This document shows positions 41,755 to 51,198 of a DNA stretch of 64,000 nucleotides, piece by piece (position 1 is the stretch's first letter; the number at the start of each line of letters is the position of its first letter). Location of the stretch: NCBI GenBank assembly GCA_011526585.1, contig WYBB01000200.1, forward strand, positions 1 to 64,000. The letters run 5' to 3'. The notes beneath the pieces are model-generated. The model saw only the letters and a list, made by a program, of their open reading frames with translations, made no database searches and was not told the origin of the DNA. The DNA comes from Deltaproteobacteria bacterium. Its GTDB lineage: Bacteria > Myxococcota_A > UBA9042 > PHBI01. A program made the position numbers and the translations under genes.

Positions 41755-43029
41755 TCAGCGCTTGAGGTTGACGGCTTCCAGCAGCATCTCGTCGGCGGTC
41801 GTGATGGTGCGGCTCGAGGCCTGGAAGCCGCGCTGCGCGAGGATGAGGCTCGTGAACTCGTTGGTGAGGTCGACGTTCGACTGCTCGAGCGAGCCGGCGA
41901 GGATCTCGCCGCGGCCGGCGGTGCCGGGGGCGCCGATGGCGGGCTCGCCGCTGGCGAGGGTCTCGGCGAAGTTGTTGCCGCCGACGCCGTCGAGCGCGTG
42001 CGGGGAGGCGAAGCGCGCGAGCGCGAGCTGACCGAGCGCGCGTGACTGGCCGTTGGAGAACGTGCCCGAGACGACGCCGTCGGTGCCGATCTCGACGTAG
42101 GCGAGGGTGCCGACGCCGAAGCCGTCCTGGTCGACGAAGGAGACCGCCGACGGGCTCGCGAAGGAGGTGCTGCCGGTCCCGTCGCCGCCGGCGGAGAGCT
42201 CCTCGCCGAAGTCGAAGCGCAGATCCTGCGCGCTGGCGCCGGCGAAGGTGACGCTGGAGAGCGTCTGGGCCTCGCTGACGAGGCGGCCGTCGCTGTCGAA
42301 GCTCAGCGTGCCGGAGGCGACGACGACCGGATCGGTCGCGTCGCTGCCATCGAGCTCACCCTGCGGGGCGACGGCGTTCCAGGTCCACTCGCCCGACGCG
42401 GTCTGGCTGAAGTAGACCTCGAGCTGGTGCGCGGCACCGAGCGAGTCGTAGACGGTCACGGTGGTGCTGTGCGAGGCGGTGTTGGCGGCGTCGGCGACAT
42501 CGAAGGTCTGCACGGGCGCGTTGCGGTCGAGGTTGGCGACCATGGCGATAGCGCCGGTGGCGCGCGGTGGTGAGGTCGACTCGCCGACGCGCAGCCCGGA
42601 CAGCGAGGTGGCGAAGGTGTCGTCACCGGTGGCGGGGTAGCCCTGGATGCGCAGGTTGTCGATGGTGGTGAGGAAGCCGTCCTGGTCGATCTGGAGCTGG
42701 CCGTTGCGCGTGTAGACGCGGCCGCCGTCGGCGCCGTCGGCGACGAAGAAGCCGTCGCCCGAGATGGCGAGATCGGTGGTGAGGCCGGTGCCGAGGAGCG
42801 CGCCCTGGGAGACGAGGCGCTGCACGGCGGCGAGGCCGGAGCCGCGGCCGGCCTGGGAGACGCCGGCGCTGCCGAGCACGTTGGCGGAGAGCAGATCGGC
42901 GAAGACGGCGCGCGAGGCCTTGTAGCCGACGGTGTTGAGGTTGGCGATGTTGTTGCCGATGACGCCGATGGCGCGCTCGTTGCTGCGCATGCCGGACATG
43001 CCGATGTAGAGGGAGGAGAAGATGCTCAT
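41755..43029 (-). CDS. flgE: Flagellar hook protein FlgE
   Basis: 424 residues. N-terminus (SLYIGMSGMRSNERAIGVIGNNIANLNTVGYKASRAVFADLL) and C-terminus (VDLTNEFTSLILAQRGFQASSRTITTADEMLLEAVNL) are the D0 helices of a hook protein. The core carries VVDSLGAAHQLEVYF-type strands. It is last gene of the long minus-strand operon and convergent with motB. Confidence 0.96.
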   Translation of the reverse strand: MSIFSSLYIGMSGMRSNERAIGVIGNNIANLNTVGYKASRAVFADLLSANVLGSAGVSQAGRGSGLAAVQRLVSQGALLGTGLTTDLAISGDGFFVADGADGGRVYTRNGQLQIDQDGFLTTIDNLRIQGYPATGDDTFATSLSGLRVGESTSPPRATGAIAMVANLDRNAPVQTFDVADAANTASHSTTVTVYDSLGAAHQLEVYFSQTASGEWTWNAVAPQGELDGSDATDPVVVASGTLSFDSDGRLVSEAQTLSSVTFAGASAQDLRFDFGEELSAGGDGTGSTSFASPSAVSFVDQDGFGVGTLAYVEIGTDGVVSGTFSNGQSRALGQLALARFASPHALDGVGGNNFAETLASGEPAIGAPGTAGRGEILAGSLEQSNVDLTNEFTSLILAQRGFQASSRTITTADEMLLEAVNLKR

Positions 43030-43092
43030 GGCAGGGCTCCGAGGGGTCGAGGGCGTTTTCTGGTCGGGGCTTCGTTCGGAACGAGTCGGTGC

Positions 43093-43872
43093 TCAGCGCG
43101 TGGGCGCCGGCTCGTCGGTGTGGGTCGGGTCGATGACCCCGGGCGCGCTCTCGTCGCGCGCGCGCTCGGGGTCGGTGGTCGGCATCGAGGTCGGCGCGGT
43201 CGCGGCGAGCACCGAGAGGACCTGCGCGAGCCCGATGGTGCGCCCGTCGGCGAGCACGAGCTGCGGGTAGCCGGCCTCGAAGGTGACGGCGCTGACGGTG
43301 CCGCGTCCCTGGAGGGAGACGTCACGCATATCGCCGGAGCCGTCGCGCGCGCGGATCTCGACGTGATAGGTGCCGGGCGGGAGCGCGGTGCCGTCCGCCT
43401 TCTTGCCGTCGAAGGTGAAGGCGCGCTCGCCGGCGGGCTCAGGCCCGAGCGTGCGCGTCTCGACGGTGTTGCCCTGGCCGTCGACGACGCGGACCTCGAC
43501 CTCGTCGGCGGGCGCGTCCAGGCGGTAGGAGAGGTCGACCGGGTCGCCGCCGGAGCGCCAGGTGACCTGCGAGCCGTCGAAGGAGACCTCCTTGCCGACG
43601 AAGGAGACCATCTGCGCGCTGGTGCCGGCGGTCTGGGTGATCGCGAGCAGGTCGAGACCGGACTTGATGTTGATGAGCTGCTCGAGCGAGGTGAACTGCG
43701 AGAGCTGCGCGACGAACTCGCCGGGGTCGGTGGGCTTGGTCGGATCCTGGTGCGAGAGCTGCGCGACGAGCAGCTTGAGGAAGTCCTCCTTGCCGATCCC
43801 GCCGGGGGCGACGTCGCCGACCTGGGTCGTGGGGTTGTACGGGGCTTGTGCGCTCGTGATGGCGGAGGTCAT
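43093..43872 (-). CDS. flgD: Hook-capping protein FlgD
   Basis: 259 residues. GKEDFLKLLVAQLSHQDPTKPTDPGEFVAQLSQFTSLEQL is the FlgD N-terminal signature; a beta-rich FlgD/Ig-like region follows (GERAFTFDGKKADGTALPPGTYHVEI). It caps the growing hook. It is 16 bases after fliK and 63 before flgE. Confidence 0.95.
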   Translation of the reverse strand: MTSAITSAQAPYNPTTQVGDVAPGGIGKEDFLKLLVAQLSHQDPTKPTDPGEFVAQLSQFTSLEQLINIKSGLDLLAITQTAGTSAQMVSFVGKEVSFDGSQVTWRSGGDPVDLSYRLDAPADEVEVRVVDGQGNTVETRTLGPEPAGERAFTFDGKKADGTALPPGTYHVEIRARDGSGDMRDVSLQGRGTVSAVTFEAGYPQLVLADGRTIGLAQVLSVLAATAPTSMPTTDPERARDESAPGVIDPTHTDEPAPTR

Positions 43873-43888
43873 CGCAGGGCTCCCTCTA

Positions 43889-44983
43889 TTAAAGGATCAG
43901 GTCGAGCCGGCGCGGATCGCCGATCTTCGGTTCGTGTGGGGGGTCGGCGCGCGAACCGCCGCGCGTGCGCGCCGGGGACGTGGCGGTGGGCGCGGGCTCG
44001 CCGGCGTCGTCGCGCGCGGGGTCGCGTTGATGGTGGCCGTGGCGGTGCTCGGCGTCGGCGGCGACCGAGAGCCCGGTCGAGGCGAAGCCGACGCGCTCGA
44101 GGGCTTGACGCACCTCGGGCAGGCGCTCGCCGAGAAACGCGCGCGTGCCGGGATCATCGGCGAGGAGGCGGAGCTGGGCGTGTTGTCCGTCGTGCGCGAC
44201 GAGCGCGGCGAAGGTGTGACCCTGGGCGCGGAAGCGCACGAGGTCGGTGCGCTCGAGGGACTCGGCGGCGAGGCGGCGGACCGCGTCGGCGAGCTGGTCG
44301 GCGACGCCGCGATCGGCGTCGGCGGCGTTGACGCGTTGCATGGCGCGGGCCGGATCGGGCGCGCGTGCATCGATCTGCTGGCGCGGATCGTCGAGTCCCA
44401 GGTCGAGCTCGGCGGGCTCGAGGGCGATCTCGTCTTCGTCGACCGGCGAGATGTCCGAGGTCGCAGACGCGATCGCGGCGGTGTCGGGTTCGGCCGTGCT
44501 CGCGCGGGCCGCTGCGCGCAACGCGCGCGCGCCGGGGTCGGTCTCGTCATCGCTGACGAGCGCCAACACGACGTCGGCGGACTCGGAGGACACGGCGCCT
44601 CCGTCGCGCGGCGGCAGTGGCGGCGTGCTCGTCCCCTCACCCGGCGTGGCGGCGGCACCCTCGGCGCCGAGCAAGACCCCGCGGCCGTGCGCGGCGAGAT
44701 GGCCGGCGCCGGCGCGCGTCGAGCCGGCCGTCTCGGTGGCGAACGCGCGGCGTTGGTCGTCCGGGGCGTCGGCGCGGGCGAGCCCGAGCGCATCCTCGGG
44801 AGGACGTTCGCGTTCGTCGTCCGCGCTCGCCTCGGGCTCGGTGCGCGGCTCACGCGCTGGCGAGCGGCGCGCGACCTCGTCGGCGAGGGCCTGCTCGAAG
44901 CCTGGCTGCACGCGGTCGTGGTGAGCATCACCGTCGAGGCGCGCCGCGGGCGACGAGCGCGCGACGGAAGCAGGGCCCTGCAT
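43889..44983 (-). CDS. fliK: Hook-length control protein FliK
   Basis: 364 residues. A long, low-complexity Ala/Asp/Glu-rich N-terminal ruler (about 1-240) is followed by a compact C-terminal domain (LVRFRAQGHTFAALVAHDGQHAQLRLLADDPGTRAFLGERLPEVRQALERVGF), which resembles the FliK switch domain. The gene shares one base with the fliI stop and lies before flgD, the usual place. Sequence divergence is normal for this protein. Confidence 0.8.
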   Translation of the reverse strand: MQGPASVARSSPAARLDGDAHHDRVQPGFEQALADEVARRSPAREPRTEPEASADDERERPPEDALGLARADAPDDQRRAFATETAGSTRAGAGHLAAHGRGVLLGAEGAAATPGEGTSTPPLPPRDGGAVSSESADVVLALVSDDETDPGARALRAAARASTAEPDTAAIASATSDISPVDEDEIALEPAELDLGLDDPRQQIDARAPDPARAMQRVNAADADRGVADQLADAVRRLAAESLERTDLVRFRAQGHTFAALVAHDGQHAQLRLLADDPGTRAFLGERLPEVRQALERVGFASTGLSVAADAEHRHGHHQRDPARDDAGEPAPTATSPARTRGGSRADPPHEPKIGDPRRLDLIL

Positions 44984-46368
44984 CAGACGACCTCCTTGCC
45001 GCGCACGGCGGCTTCGACTTCACGTGCCAACGCCAGGAGACGCTTGCGCTCTTCGTCGAAGCCGCGCGGCGCACCCTCCGACGACTGGGTGAGCAGGTCG
45101 AGCAGCGCCTGCTCGAAGCGCAGGGCGCGGTCGAAGCGCGGCACGTCACCGGGCTTGAAGGCGCCGAAGGACTGCAGCTCGCGCACCTCCTCGAGGTCGG
45201 CGACGAGGCGGCGCACGACCGCCGCGGCGCGGCGATGCTCGGCGCCGACCACGTCGGACATCACCCGGCTCGTCGAACGGAGCACGTCGATCGCCGGGAA
45301 GTGTCCACGCTCGGCGAGCGCACGCGAGAGCACCAGGTGGCCATCGGTCACCGCGCGCGTCGCGTCGGCGATCGGGTCGGCGAGATCGTCACCCTCGAGC
45401 AGGCAGGTGTAGAACGCGGTGATCGAGCCGCCACGCGTGCCCTGGCCTGCGCGCTCGAGCAGGCGCGGGATGATCGCGAACGCCGAAGGCGGGTAGCCGC
45501 GCGTCGTCGGCGGCTCGCCGGTCGCGAGGCCGAGCTCGCGCTGCGCCATGCACACGCGCGTGAGCGAGTCCATCAACAGCAGCACGCGCTTGCCCTCGTC
45601 GCGGAAGTACTCGGCGAAGGCGGTGGCGACGAGCGCCGCGCGCAAGCGCAACGCCACCGCGGTGTCGCTGGTCGCGCACACCACCACCGAGCGCGCGAGC
45701 CCGTCGGGGCCGAGCTCCTTGTCGACGAAGCGCTTCACCTCGCGCGAGCGCTCGCCGATCATCGCGACCACGGTGACGTCGGCCTCCGAGCTACGCGCCA
45801 GCATGCCGAGCAGCGTCGACTTGCCGACGCCCGCGCCGGCCATGATCACCACGCGCTGCCCCTCACCGACCGTGAGCAGGGAATCGACCGCCGCGATCCC
45901 CATGCCCAGCGGACGTTCGACCATGCCGCGCTCCATCGGGTTCAACGGCGGCGGCTGCAGCGGCACGCGTCGCAGCGCGCGCACGCGCTTGCCTCCGTCG
46001 ATCGGCAGCCCCCACGGGTCGAGCACGCGCCCGACGAGCTGCGGCGACACCGCGACCCCGGAGAGCTCCTCGACCGGCTCGATCGGCGTGCCCGAGGTGA
46101 TGCCCGAAATCCCACGCAGCGGCATCAGCGAACAGCTCCCCTCCTTGAGCGCCACTACCTCGGCCGGGATCCCCTCCGGCTCGCCGCGCACCATCAGGCG
46201 ACAGAGCATGCCCAGGCGCGCCCGCGGCAGCGTGCCCTCGACGACCAGGCCACTCACGCGCACCACCCGCCCCGAGAGCGAGATCGGCTGCGCCTGCGAT
46301 AGCGCCTCGTCGATCAGCGGCCACGGCATGAGCTCCCGCCGCGCGCCCACCGGCATCTCGCCGCTCAT
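44983..46368 (-). CDS. fliI: Flagellar export ATPase FliI
   Basis: 461 residues. Walker A GAGVGKST at 178-185, Walker B VLLLMDSLTR, and the export-ATPase segments GYPPSAFAIIPRLLERAG and GSITAFYTCLLEGDDLADPI. The N-terminal beta domain and C-terminal helical region are intact. It forms the hexameric ATPase below the export gate. Its start overlaps the fliH stop (ATGA). Confidence 0.97.
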   Translation of the reverse strand: MSGEMPVGARRELMPWPLIDEALSQAQPISLSGRVVRVSGLVVEGTLPRARLGMLCRLMVRGEPEGIPAEVVALKEGSCSLMPLRGISGITSGTPIEPVEELSGVAVSPQLVGRVLDPWGLPIDGGKRVRALRRVPLQPPPLNPMERGMVERPLGMGIAAVDSLLTVGEGQRVVIMAGAGVGKSTLLGMLARSSEADVTVVAMIGERSREVKRFVDKELGPDGLARSVVVCATSDTAVALRLRAALVATAFAEYFRDEGKRVLLLMDSLTRVCMAQRELGLATGEPPTTRGYPPSAFAIIPRLLERAGQGTRGGSITAFYTCLLEGDDLADPIADATRAVTDGHLVLSRALAERGHFPAIDVLRSTSRVMSDVVGAEHRRAAAVVRRLVADLEEVRELQSFGAFKPGDVPRFDRALRFEQALLDLLTQSSEGAPRGFDEERKRLLALAREVEAAVRGKEVV

Positions 46369-47144
46369 GCGCCCGTCTCGGCGACGTCGTGCTCCTGCAC
46401 CGCGACCTTGACCGCCTCGACGATGCGCGCGAGCCGTCGCTCTTCGCGCGCGTCGACCACGCCGCCGTCGAAGGTCAGGAGCACGCCGCCCGGGGTGAGG
46501 TCGTCCGACGGCCTGACGATCACCTCGATCGCCCGCCCCGCCTCGGCTCGGGCCAGGGCCGGCAACCGCTCGCGCAAGAGCTCGGCGTCCGCCTCGGCAC
46601 ACTTGACGACGACGCGCTCGACCGGGCCGAGCAAGCGCAACGCGCGCTGCGCGATATCCAGCGCGATCTCGCGATCGATCTTCAAGGCACGATGGACCAG
46701 CGCGCTGGCGATCCGCGCCGAGAGATCGACGACGTCGTCGCGCAGCCGCTGCTCGATCTCGTCGAGAGCGCGCGCGAAACGCTCGACCGCCTCCAGCATC
46801 GGCTCACGCAGCGCGGCAAGCAGCGCCTCGTCGCGCTGCGCCAGCTCGTCCTCGCCGATCAGCACCATGCCGGGCGGGATCAGCACGCCGTCGCCGCCGG
46901 GCTCGTCATCCTCGACGGCGTCGCGCGTCGGTGGCGCGGTCTGCCGCGGCTCGTCCCCGTCGCGCCCCCCACCCGACGGCGCGCCCGGACCGACCGACGC
47001 CCCCTGTCCCCGCTCGTCGACGCGCCCCGGCTGCCACGGCGCGATCGTGCTCGCCGCCGGCTCCGTGCGCGCCCACGCCGGCAGCGCGATCTCGCGTGCC
47101 CGCTGCTCACCGATGAGCCGCCTCAGACCGTCGAGCGAGCCCAT
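46365..47144 (-). CDS. fliH: FliI regulator FliH
   Basis: 259 residues. A Pro/Gly-rich disordered N-terminal third precedes a charged helical region (QRDEALLAALREPMLEAVERFARALDEIEQRL) and a V-ATPase E-like C-terminal domain (IALDIAQRALRLLGPVERVVVKCAEADAELLRERLP...DLTPGGVLLTFDGGVVDA). FliH dimers tether FliI to the C ring. Shares a base with the fliG stop. Confidence 0.92.
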   Translation of the reverse strand: MGSLDGLRRLIGEQRAREIALPAWARTEPAASTIAPWQPGRVDERGQGASVGPGAPSGGGRDGDEPRQTAPPTRDAVEDDEPGGDGVLIPPGMVLIGEDELAQRDEALLAALREPMLEAVERFARALDEIEQRLRDDVVDLSARIASALVHRALKIDREIALDIAQRALRLLGPVERVVVKCAEADAELLRERLPALARAEAGRAIEVIVRPSDDLTPGGVLLTFDGGVVDAREERRLARIVEAVKVAVQEHDVAETGA

Positions 47145-48211
47145 CAGACCGTCGTCCCCGGACGCAGGTTCACGCGTCCGTCAGCAGCCATGAGCTTCAC
47201 CTGCATCAGGATCTGCGCCTGCGCGTCCTCGACCTGCGCCAAGGTCACCGGACCGATCATCGCCAGGTCGTCGCGCAAGAGATCGGCGGCGCGCTTCGAC
47301 ACGTTGCCGAGGAGCTTTGCCTGCAGCTCGGGCGACGCGGTCTTGAGCGCCAGCGGCAGCACGCGCTGGTCGATCTCGCGCATCAGCAGCTGGATGTCGC
47401 GGTCGTGCAGCGTGCGCAGATCCTCGAAGACGAAGAGGCGATTCTTGAGCTGCGTGCCGACCTCGAGGTCGACGCGCTCGAGCTCCTCGATGACCGGCTG
47501 CTCGACCTGCGGCCCGGCGCTCTTGAGCAGCCTCACCGCCATGTCCATGCCGTCGATGTCGATCGGCCCCTCCTCGCTCGGGCGCGCGAACTCCTTGCCC
47601 ACGTGCTCGGCCACCTCCGCCACCACCGAGGACGAGACCGAGCGCAGCTTCGCCACGCGCCGCACCACCTCGGCCTTGGTGTCCTTGTCGATGAAGCGCA
47701 GCACCGCGCCACCCACCTCGGGCGGCAAGAGCGAGAGGATCACCGCGATCGTCTGCGGGTGCTCCTTCTTGAGCGTGCGCGCGAAGAGCTCCGGCTTCTC
47801 GGTCGCCACCGTGTGCAGGCGCATCGTGATCCCGCCGATGCTCTTCGTGCCCGCCTGGCGCACCAGGTCCGCGCCGAAGACCGCCACCGCCGCCTCCTCG
47901 ATGCGGTGGCCGTGCCCGCTGATCCCCGGCACGCCCCGGCTCAGGCCTCCCACGAGCTCCTCGAGCACATCGAGCACCTCGTCCTCGGTGACCCCGCGCA
48001 GGTCGTTGGCCGCTGCCAACAAGCGCCTCACGTGATCGGGGCGCAGGTGTCGGAAGAGCCGGCGCGTGAGCTCGTCGCCGAGGAGCAGCACCGCGATCGC
48101 CGCCCGCCGCATGCCACGCGTCTCGCCCTGCGGACGCGCCGTGGCCCCCGTGCGCGCGCGCCCGCTCTCGCCGGTGCGCGCTCCTTCGCTCACGTTCAGA
48201 TCCACGCTCAT
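47144..48211 (-). CDS. fliG: Flagellar motor switch protein FliG
   Basis: 355 residues. Three armadillo-like domains: N-terminal (AAIAVLLLGDELTRRLFRHL), middle with KKEHPQTIAVILSLLPPEVGGAVL (EHPQT motif), and C-terminal torque helix region (QLKNRLFVFEDLRTLHDRDIQLLMREID). Charged residues for stator contact are present. Slightly longer than E. coli FliG because of a 33-residue N-terminal extension. ATGA overlap with fliF. Confidence 0.96.
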   Translation of the reverse strand: MSVDLNVSEGARTGESGRARTGATARPQGETRGMRRAAIAVLLLGDELTRRLFRHLRPDHVRRLLAAANDLRGVTEDEVLDVLEELVGGLSRGVPGISGHGHRIEEAAVAVFGADLVRQAGTKSIGGITMRLHTVATEKPELFARTLKKEHPQTIAVILSLLPPEVGGAVLRFIDKDTKAEVVRRVAKLRSVSSSVVAEVAEHVGKEFARPSEEGPIDIDGMDMAVRLLKSAGPQVEQPVIEELERVDLEVGTQLKNRLFVFEDLRTLHDRDIQLLMREIDQRVLPLALKTASPELQAKLLGNVSKRAADLLRDDLAMIGPVTLAQVEDAQAQILMQVKLMAADGRVNLRPGTTV

Positions 48212-49911
48212 GCCGCCTCCTTGGCGGCGACCGCGCCCTCGTCCTCGCCGCGCCCCTCGTCCTGCTCGAACCAGCGCTCGAAGACCATCGTCAGGCGGTG
48301 CACGTCCTCGTTGGCCAGCTCCAGCGCCTGCTCCCGCAGCTCGCTGATCCGCTGCCGCCGGTCGATGGGCGGCTCGACGCTCACCTCGGTGAGCTCGGCG
48401 AGCTCGGCCGCCGACGGCTGCACGCTCAGGCTCAGGCGCACGCCCTTCTTCCGCCGCCGCGCGCGCCACACCAGCAGCCCCACCACCAACAACAGGATCC
48501 CCGCGCCCGCGCTGATCAGCACCCACGGTTCCTGCCACGGCGGCCGTACCACGCTCGTGCCCTCGGTCGTTCCCGGTGCTCCACCGGCGACCGGCTCGCC
48601 TTGCTCGCCGAACGACCCGCCGACCGGCGCCTCCTCCAGCGCGAAGGGCACGCTCGTGACCTCGACGCTGTCACCACGCGTCGCATCGAGCCCGACCGCA
48701 TGCGAGACCAGGCGCGTGATGCGATCGAGCTCTTCCTGGGTGCGCGGTCGCGAGACCGGCTTGCCGTCGACGAGCTCGACCGCCTCGTCGATCAACACCG
48801 CCACCGAGAGCTTGCGCACGCGCGGCAGCGGATCCTCGCGCCGCGTGACGGTCTTGTCGATCTCGTAGTTGCGCACGGTGTCGCTCTTGTCGCGCCCACC
48901 CGCGCCCTGCGCCGCCGCCGCGCTCGCCCCACCCGCGCCGCCGGGCAGGTTCGACGCCGTGCCCGGGGCGCCGGCCGCCTGCGCGCGCGCCTTGCCATCG
49001 CTGTCGATCTGCGCGCGCTCGCTGCGCAGCACCTGCTGTGTCGGATCGAAGTCCTCGCGCGTCTCGACCACGCGCGAGACGTCGAGATCGATCGCCACGC
49101 GCGCGATCACCTTCTGCGCCCCGACCACCGGCTCGAGCAGCCGCACCACGCCCGCCTCCAGCGCCTGCTCCTGCTCGCGTTGTCGCTCGTAGTGCGCGCC
49201 GCCCGCCACCCCGAGATCGTCGGGCTTCACCACCATGCGTCCATGCTGGTCCACGATCGAGACGCGCCCCGGATCGAGCCGCTCGATCGCGCCCGCGACG
49301 AGCTGCCGGATCGCCTGCGCCTGCGCGCGCTCCAGCACGAAGCCCGGCCGCAGCGACACGATCACCGACGCCGACGGCGTCGCCTCCTGATCCCTGAACA
49401 CGCGCCGCTCGGGCGTGACGAGGTGCACCCGCGCGCGCTCGATGCCTTCGATGTGGCGGATCGTGCGCGCCAGCTCGCCCTCGAGCGCGCGGTGCAGGTT
49501 GACCTTCTCGGTGAAGGCGCTCCGCCCCATGCCCGACTCGTCAAAGACCTCGAAGCCGACCGACTTGCCGCTCGGCATCACGTTGACCGCCAGCGCCAGG
49601 CGCGCCTCGTGGAGCTTTTCGGCGGGCACCTCGATCGCGCCCCCGTCCGCCAGCCGGTGCGGGATCTTCTTGTCCTCGAAGGCCTGCGTCGCCGCCGCCA
49701 GATCCTCGGGCGCCAGCGAGCGCGCCAGCGGCCGCCACGCCGCGCCGTCTCCCCCCGAGGCCACCATCACCACGAGCCCCAGCGCCACCGCGCCGGCCAC
49801 CGCCAGCACCAGGCCCCGCCGGCCGCTCGGGATCCTGGCATAGGCGCCGCGCACCCCGGCGATGAGCGATCGCCCCGTTTGTGGTCGTTGTCCTGCGGGC
49901 TCCTCGGCCAT
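48208..49911 (-). CDS. fliF: Flagellar MS-ring protein FliF
   Basis: 567 residues with two membrane helices (about 26-46, LVLAVAGAVALGLVVMVA, and about 450-470, EPWVLISAGAGILLLVVGLLVW). The periplasmic ring-building motifs lie between (GGAIEVPAEKLHEARLALA, RAIEGELARTIRHIEGIERARVHLVTPE). The cytoplasmic C-terminus binds FliG. The MS ring is the base on which the motor is assembled. Confidence 0.96.
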   Translation of the reverse strand: MAEEPAGQRPQTGRSLIAGVRGAYARIPSGRRGLVLAVAGAVALGLVVMVASGGDGAAWRPLARSLAPEDLAAATQAFEDKKIPHRLADGGAIEVPAEKLHEARLALAVNVMPSGKSVGFEVFDESGMGRSAFTEKVNLHRALEGELARTIRHIEGIERARVHLVTPERRVFRDQEATPSASVIVSLRPGFVLERAQAQAIRQLVAGAIERLDPGRVSIVDQHGRMVVKPDDLGVAGGAHYERQREQEQALEAGVVRLLEPVVGAQKVIARVAIDLDVSRVVETREDFDPTQQVLRSERAQIDSDGKARAQAAGAPGTASNLPGGAGGASAAAAQGAGGRDKSDTVRNYEIDKTVTRREDPLPRVRKLSVAVLIDEAVELVDGKPVSRPRTQEELDRITRLVSHAVGLDATRGDSVEVTSVPFALEEAPVGGSFGEQGEPVAGGAPGTTEGTSVVRPPWQEPWVLISAGAGILLLVVGLLVWRARRRKKGVRLSLSVQPSAAELAELTEVSVEPPIDRRQRISELREQALELANEDVHRLTMVFERWFEQDEGRGEDEGAVAAKEAA

Positions 49912-49972
49912 GCCTGCTCCTCGTCAGCGCGCGCTCCCCGACACCCGTCACGGAGCGCGCCACATCGTGCGT

Positions 49973-50335
49973 TCAGATCTCCATCCGCCAGATCTCCTGG
50001 TAGGCCTGGATCGCCTTGGCCGCGACCGCCGTCGTGAGCTGCGCCGCGATCTCGGCCTCGGTGACCGACGCCATCACCTCGTGCACCGCCACGTCCTGCC
50101 CGGTCACGAGCTGGATCGCCTTCTGGTCGGCGACCGCCTGCGCCGACTCGAGCTCACCGAGCGCCGAGTCCAGCGCCGCGGCGAAGCTCCCGCCGCCAGC
50201 TCGCTCCGCGGGCGCAAGCGCTCCGAGCGGCGACGCCCCGCCCACCTCGCGCGCGCTCGTCGCTGCGCTCGGGCCTCGCCCGCCCAACGGCGCCAACGCG
50301 CCGGGGCCCATCGCACTCGCGGGATCGATCGCCAT
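49973..50335 (-). CDS. fliE: Rod-MS-ring junction protein FliE
   Basis: 120 residues. The C-terminal half (VADQKAIQLVTGQDVAVHEVMASVTEAEIAAQLTTAVAAKAIQAYQEIWRMEI) is the conserved FliE core; the N-terminal half is low-complexity. The ATG at 50335 is preferred over the adjacent GTG at 50338. It connects the rod to the MS ring. Confidence 0.94.
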   Translation of the reverse strand: MAIDPASAMGPGALAPLGGRGPSAATSAREVGGASPLGALAPAERAGGGSFAAALDSALGELESAQAVADQKAIQLVTGQDVAVHEVMASVTEAEIAAQLTTAVAAKAIQAYQEIWRMEI

Positions 50336-50339
50336 CACC

Positions 50340-50747
50340 TCACCCCTTTCCCAGCGTCAACGCCTGCTGCACCATGTCGCGCAGGGTCTGGAAGGCCTGC
50401 ACGTTCGCCTCGAACGAGCGCGCCGCCGTCATCATGTCGACCATCTCCTCGACGACGTTGACGTTGGGCATCGCCACGTAGCCATCGGGGCGCGCGTCGG
50501 GATGTCCGGGGTCGTAGACCAGCGGCCCGGGGCGCGCGTCCTCCTCGATGCCCTCGACCGCCACCCCGCCGAGGCCGTCATCGCCTTCGTCCACCGCGCT
50601 GAAGATCGGTACACGCCGCACGTAGGGGCCGCCCTCGGCGGTGCGCGTGGTGCCCGCGTTGGCGAGGTTCGAGCTCACCGTGTCGAGCCGCGTGCGCTGC
50701 GCGCTCATGCCGCTGCCGAGGATGTCGAAGCCTTTGACGATGGACAT
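50340..50747 (-). CDS. flgC: Flagellar proximal rod protein FlgC
   Basis: 135 residues, standard length. FDILGSGMSAQRTRLDTVSSNLANAGTTRT, the YVAMPNVNVVEEMVDMMTAARSFEANVQAF segment and the terminal LTLGKG are diagnostic. It forms the proximal rod with FlgB and FlgF. Confidence 0.97.
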   Translation of the reverse strand: MSIVKGFDILGSGMSAQRTRLDTVSSNLANAGTTRTAEGGPYVRRVPIFSAVDEGDDGLGGVAVEGIEEDARPGPLVYDPGHPDARPDGYVAMPNVNVVEEMVDMMTAARSFEANVQAFQTLRDMVQQALTLGKG

Positions 50748-50784
50748 GTTCTGCTCGGGGCTCGGGTGACGGGGGCGCCTCTGC

Positions 50785-51198
50785 TCAGGTGCCGGACATG
50801 CTGGCGATCGCGCGCTGCACCGCGGCGTAACGCCGCCGCAGGACCTCGATCTGCGCCTGGAAGTGGAGGCTGTTGTCGGCGATCCGCGCCATCTCCTTGT
50901 CGGTGTCGACGCCGTTCTGATCGAGGCTGTCGCCGATCTCCGCGCGCTCGATCAGCGCCTGCTCCTCGGCGACGCCGAGCGGCCGCGCGCCGCCTCCATC
51001 GCCGCCGCGCCCCGCGGGCGTCTCCACCTCGGTCGGCTCGACCACGGACTGCAGCACGCCCTCGAACTCGAGGTCGCGCGGCACGAAGCCCGGCGTCTCG
51101 GCATTGGCGAGGTTGTGCGCGAGGACCTCCTGCCGCTTCCAGCGCAGGTCGAGCGCCGCGCGCAGCGAGAGGTTGACGCGGTCACCGGCGATGCTCAT
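50785..51198 (-). CDS. flgB: Flagellar proximal rod protein FlgB
   Basis: 137 residues. RWKRQEVLAHNLANAETPGFVPRDLEFE is the FlgB rod motif; the C-terminal helix includes DTDKEMARIADNSLHFQAQIEVLRRRY. A start overlapping the activator-gene stop (ATGA) shows tight coupling of regulator and structural genes. Confidence 0.95.
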   Translation of the reverse strand: MSIAGDRVNLSLRAALDLRWKRQEVLAHNLANAETPGFVPRDLEFEGVLQSVVEPTEVETPAGRGGDGGGARPLGVAEEQALIERAEIGDSLDQNGVDTDKEMARIADNSLHFQAQIEVLRRRYAAVQRAIASMSGT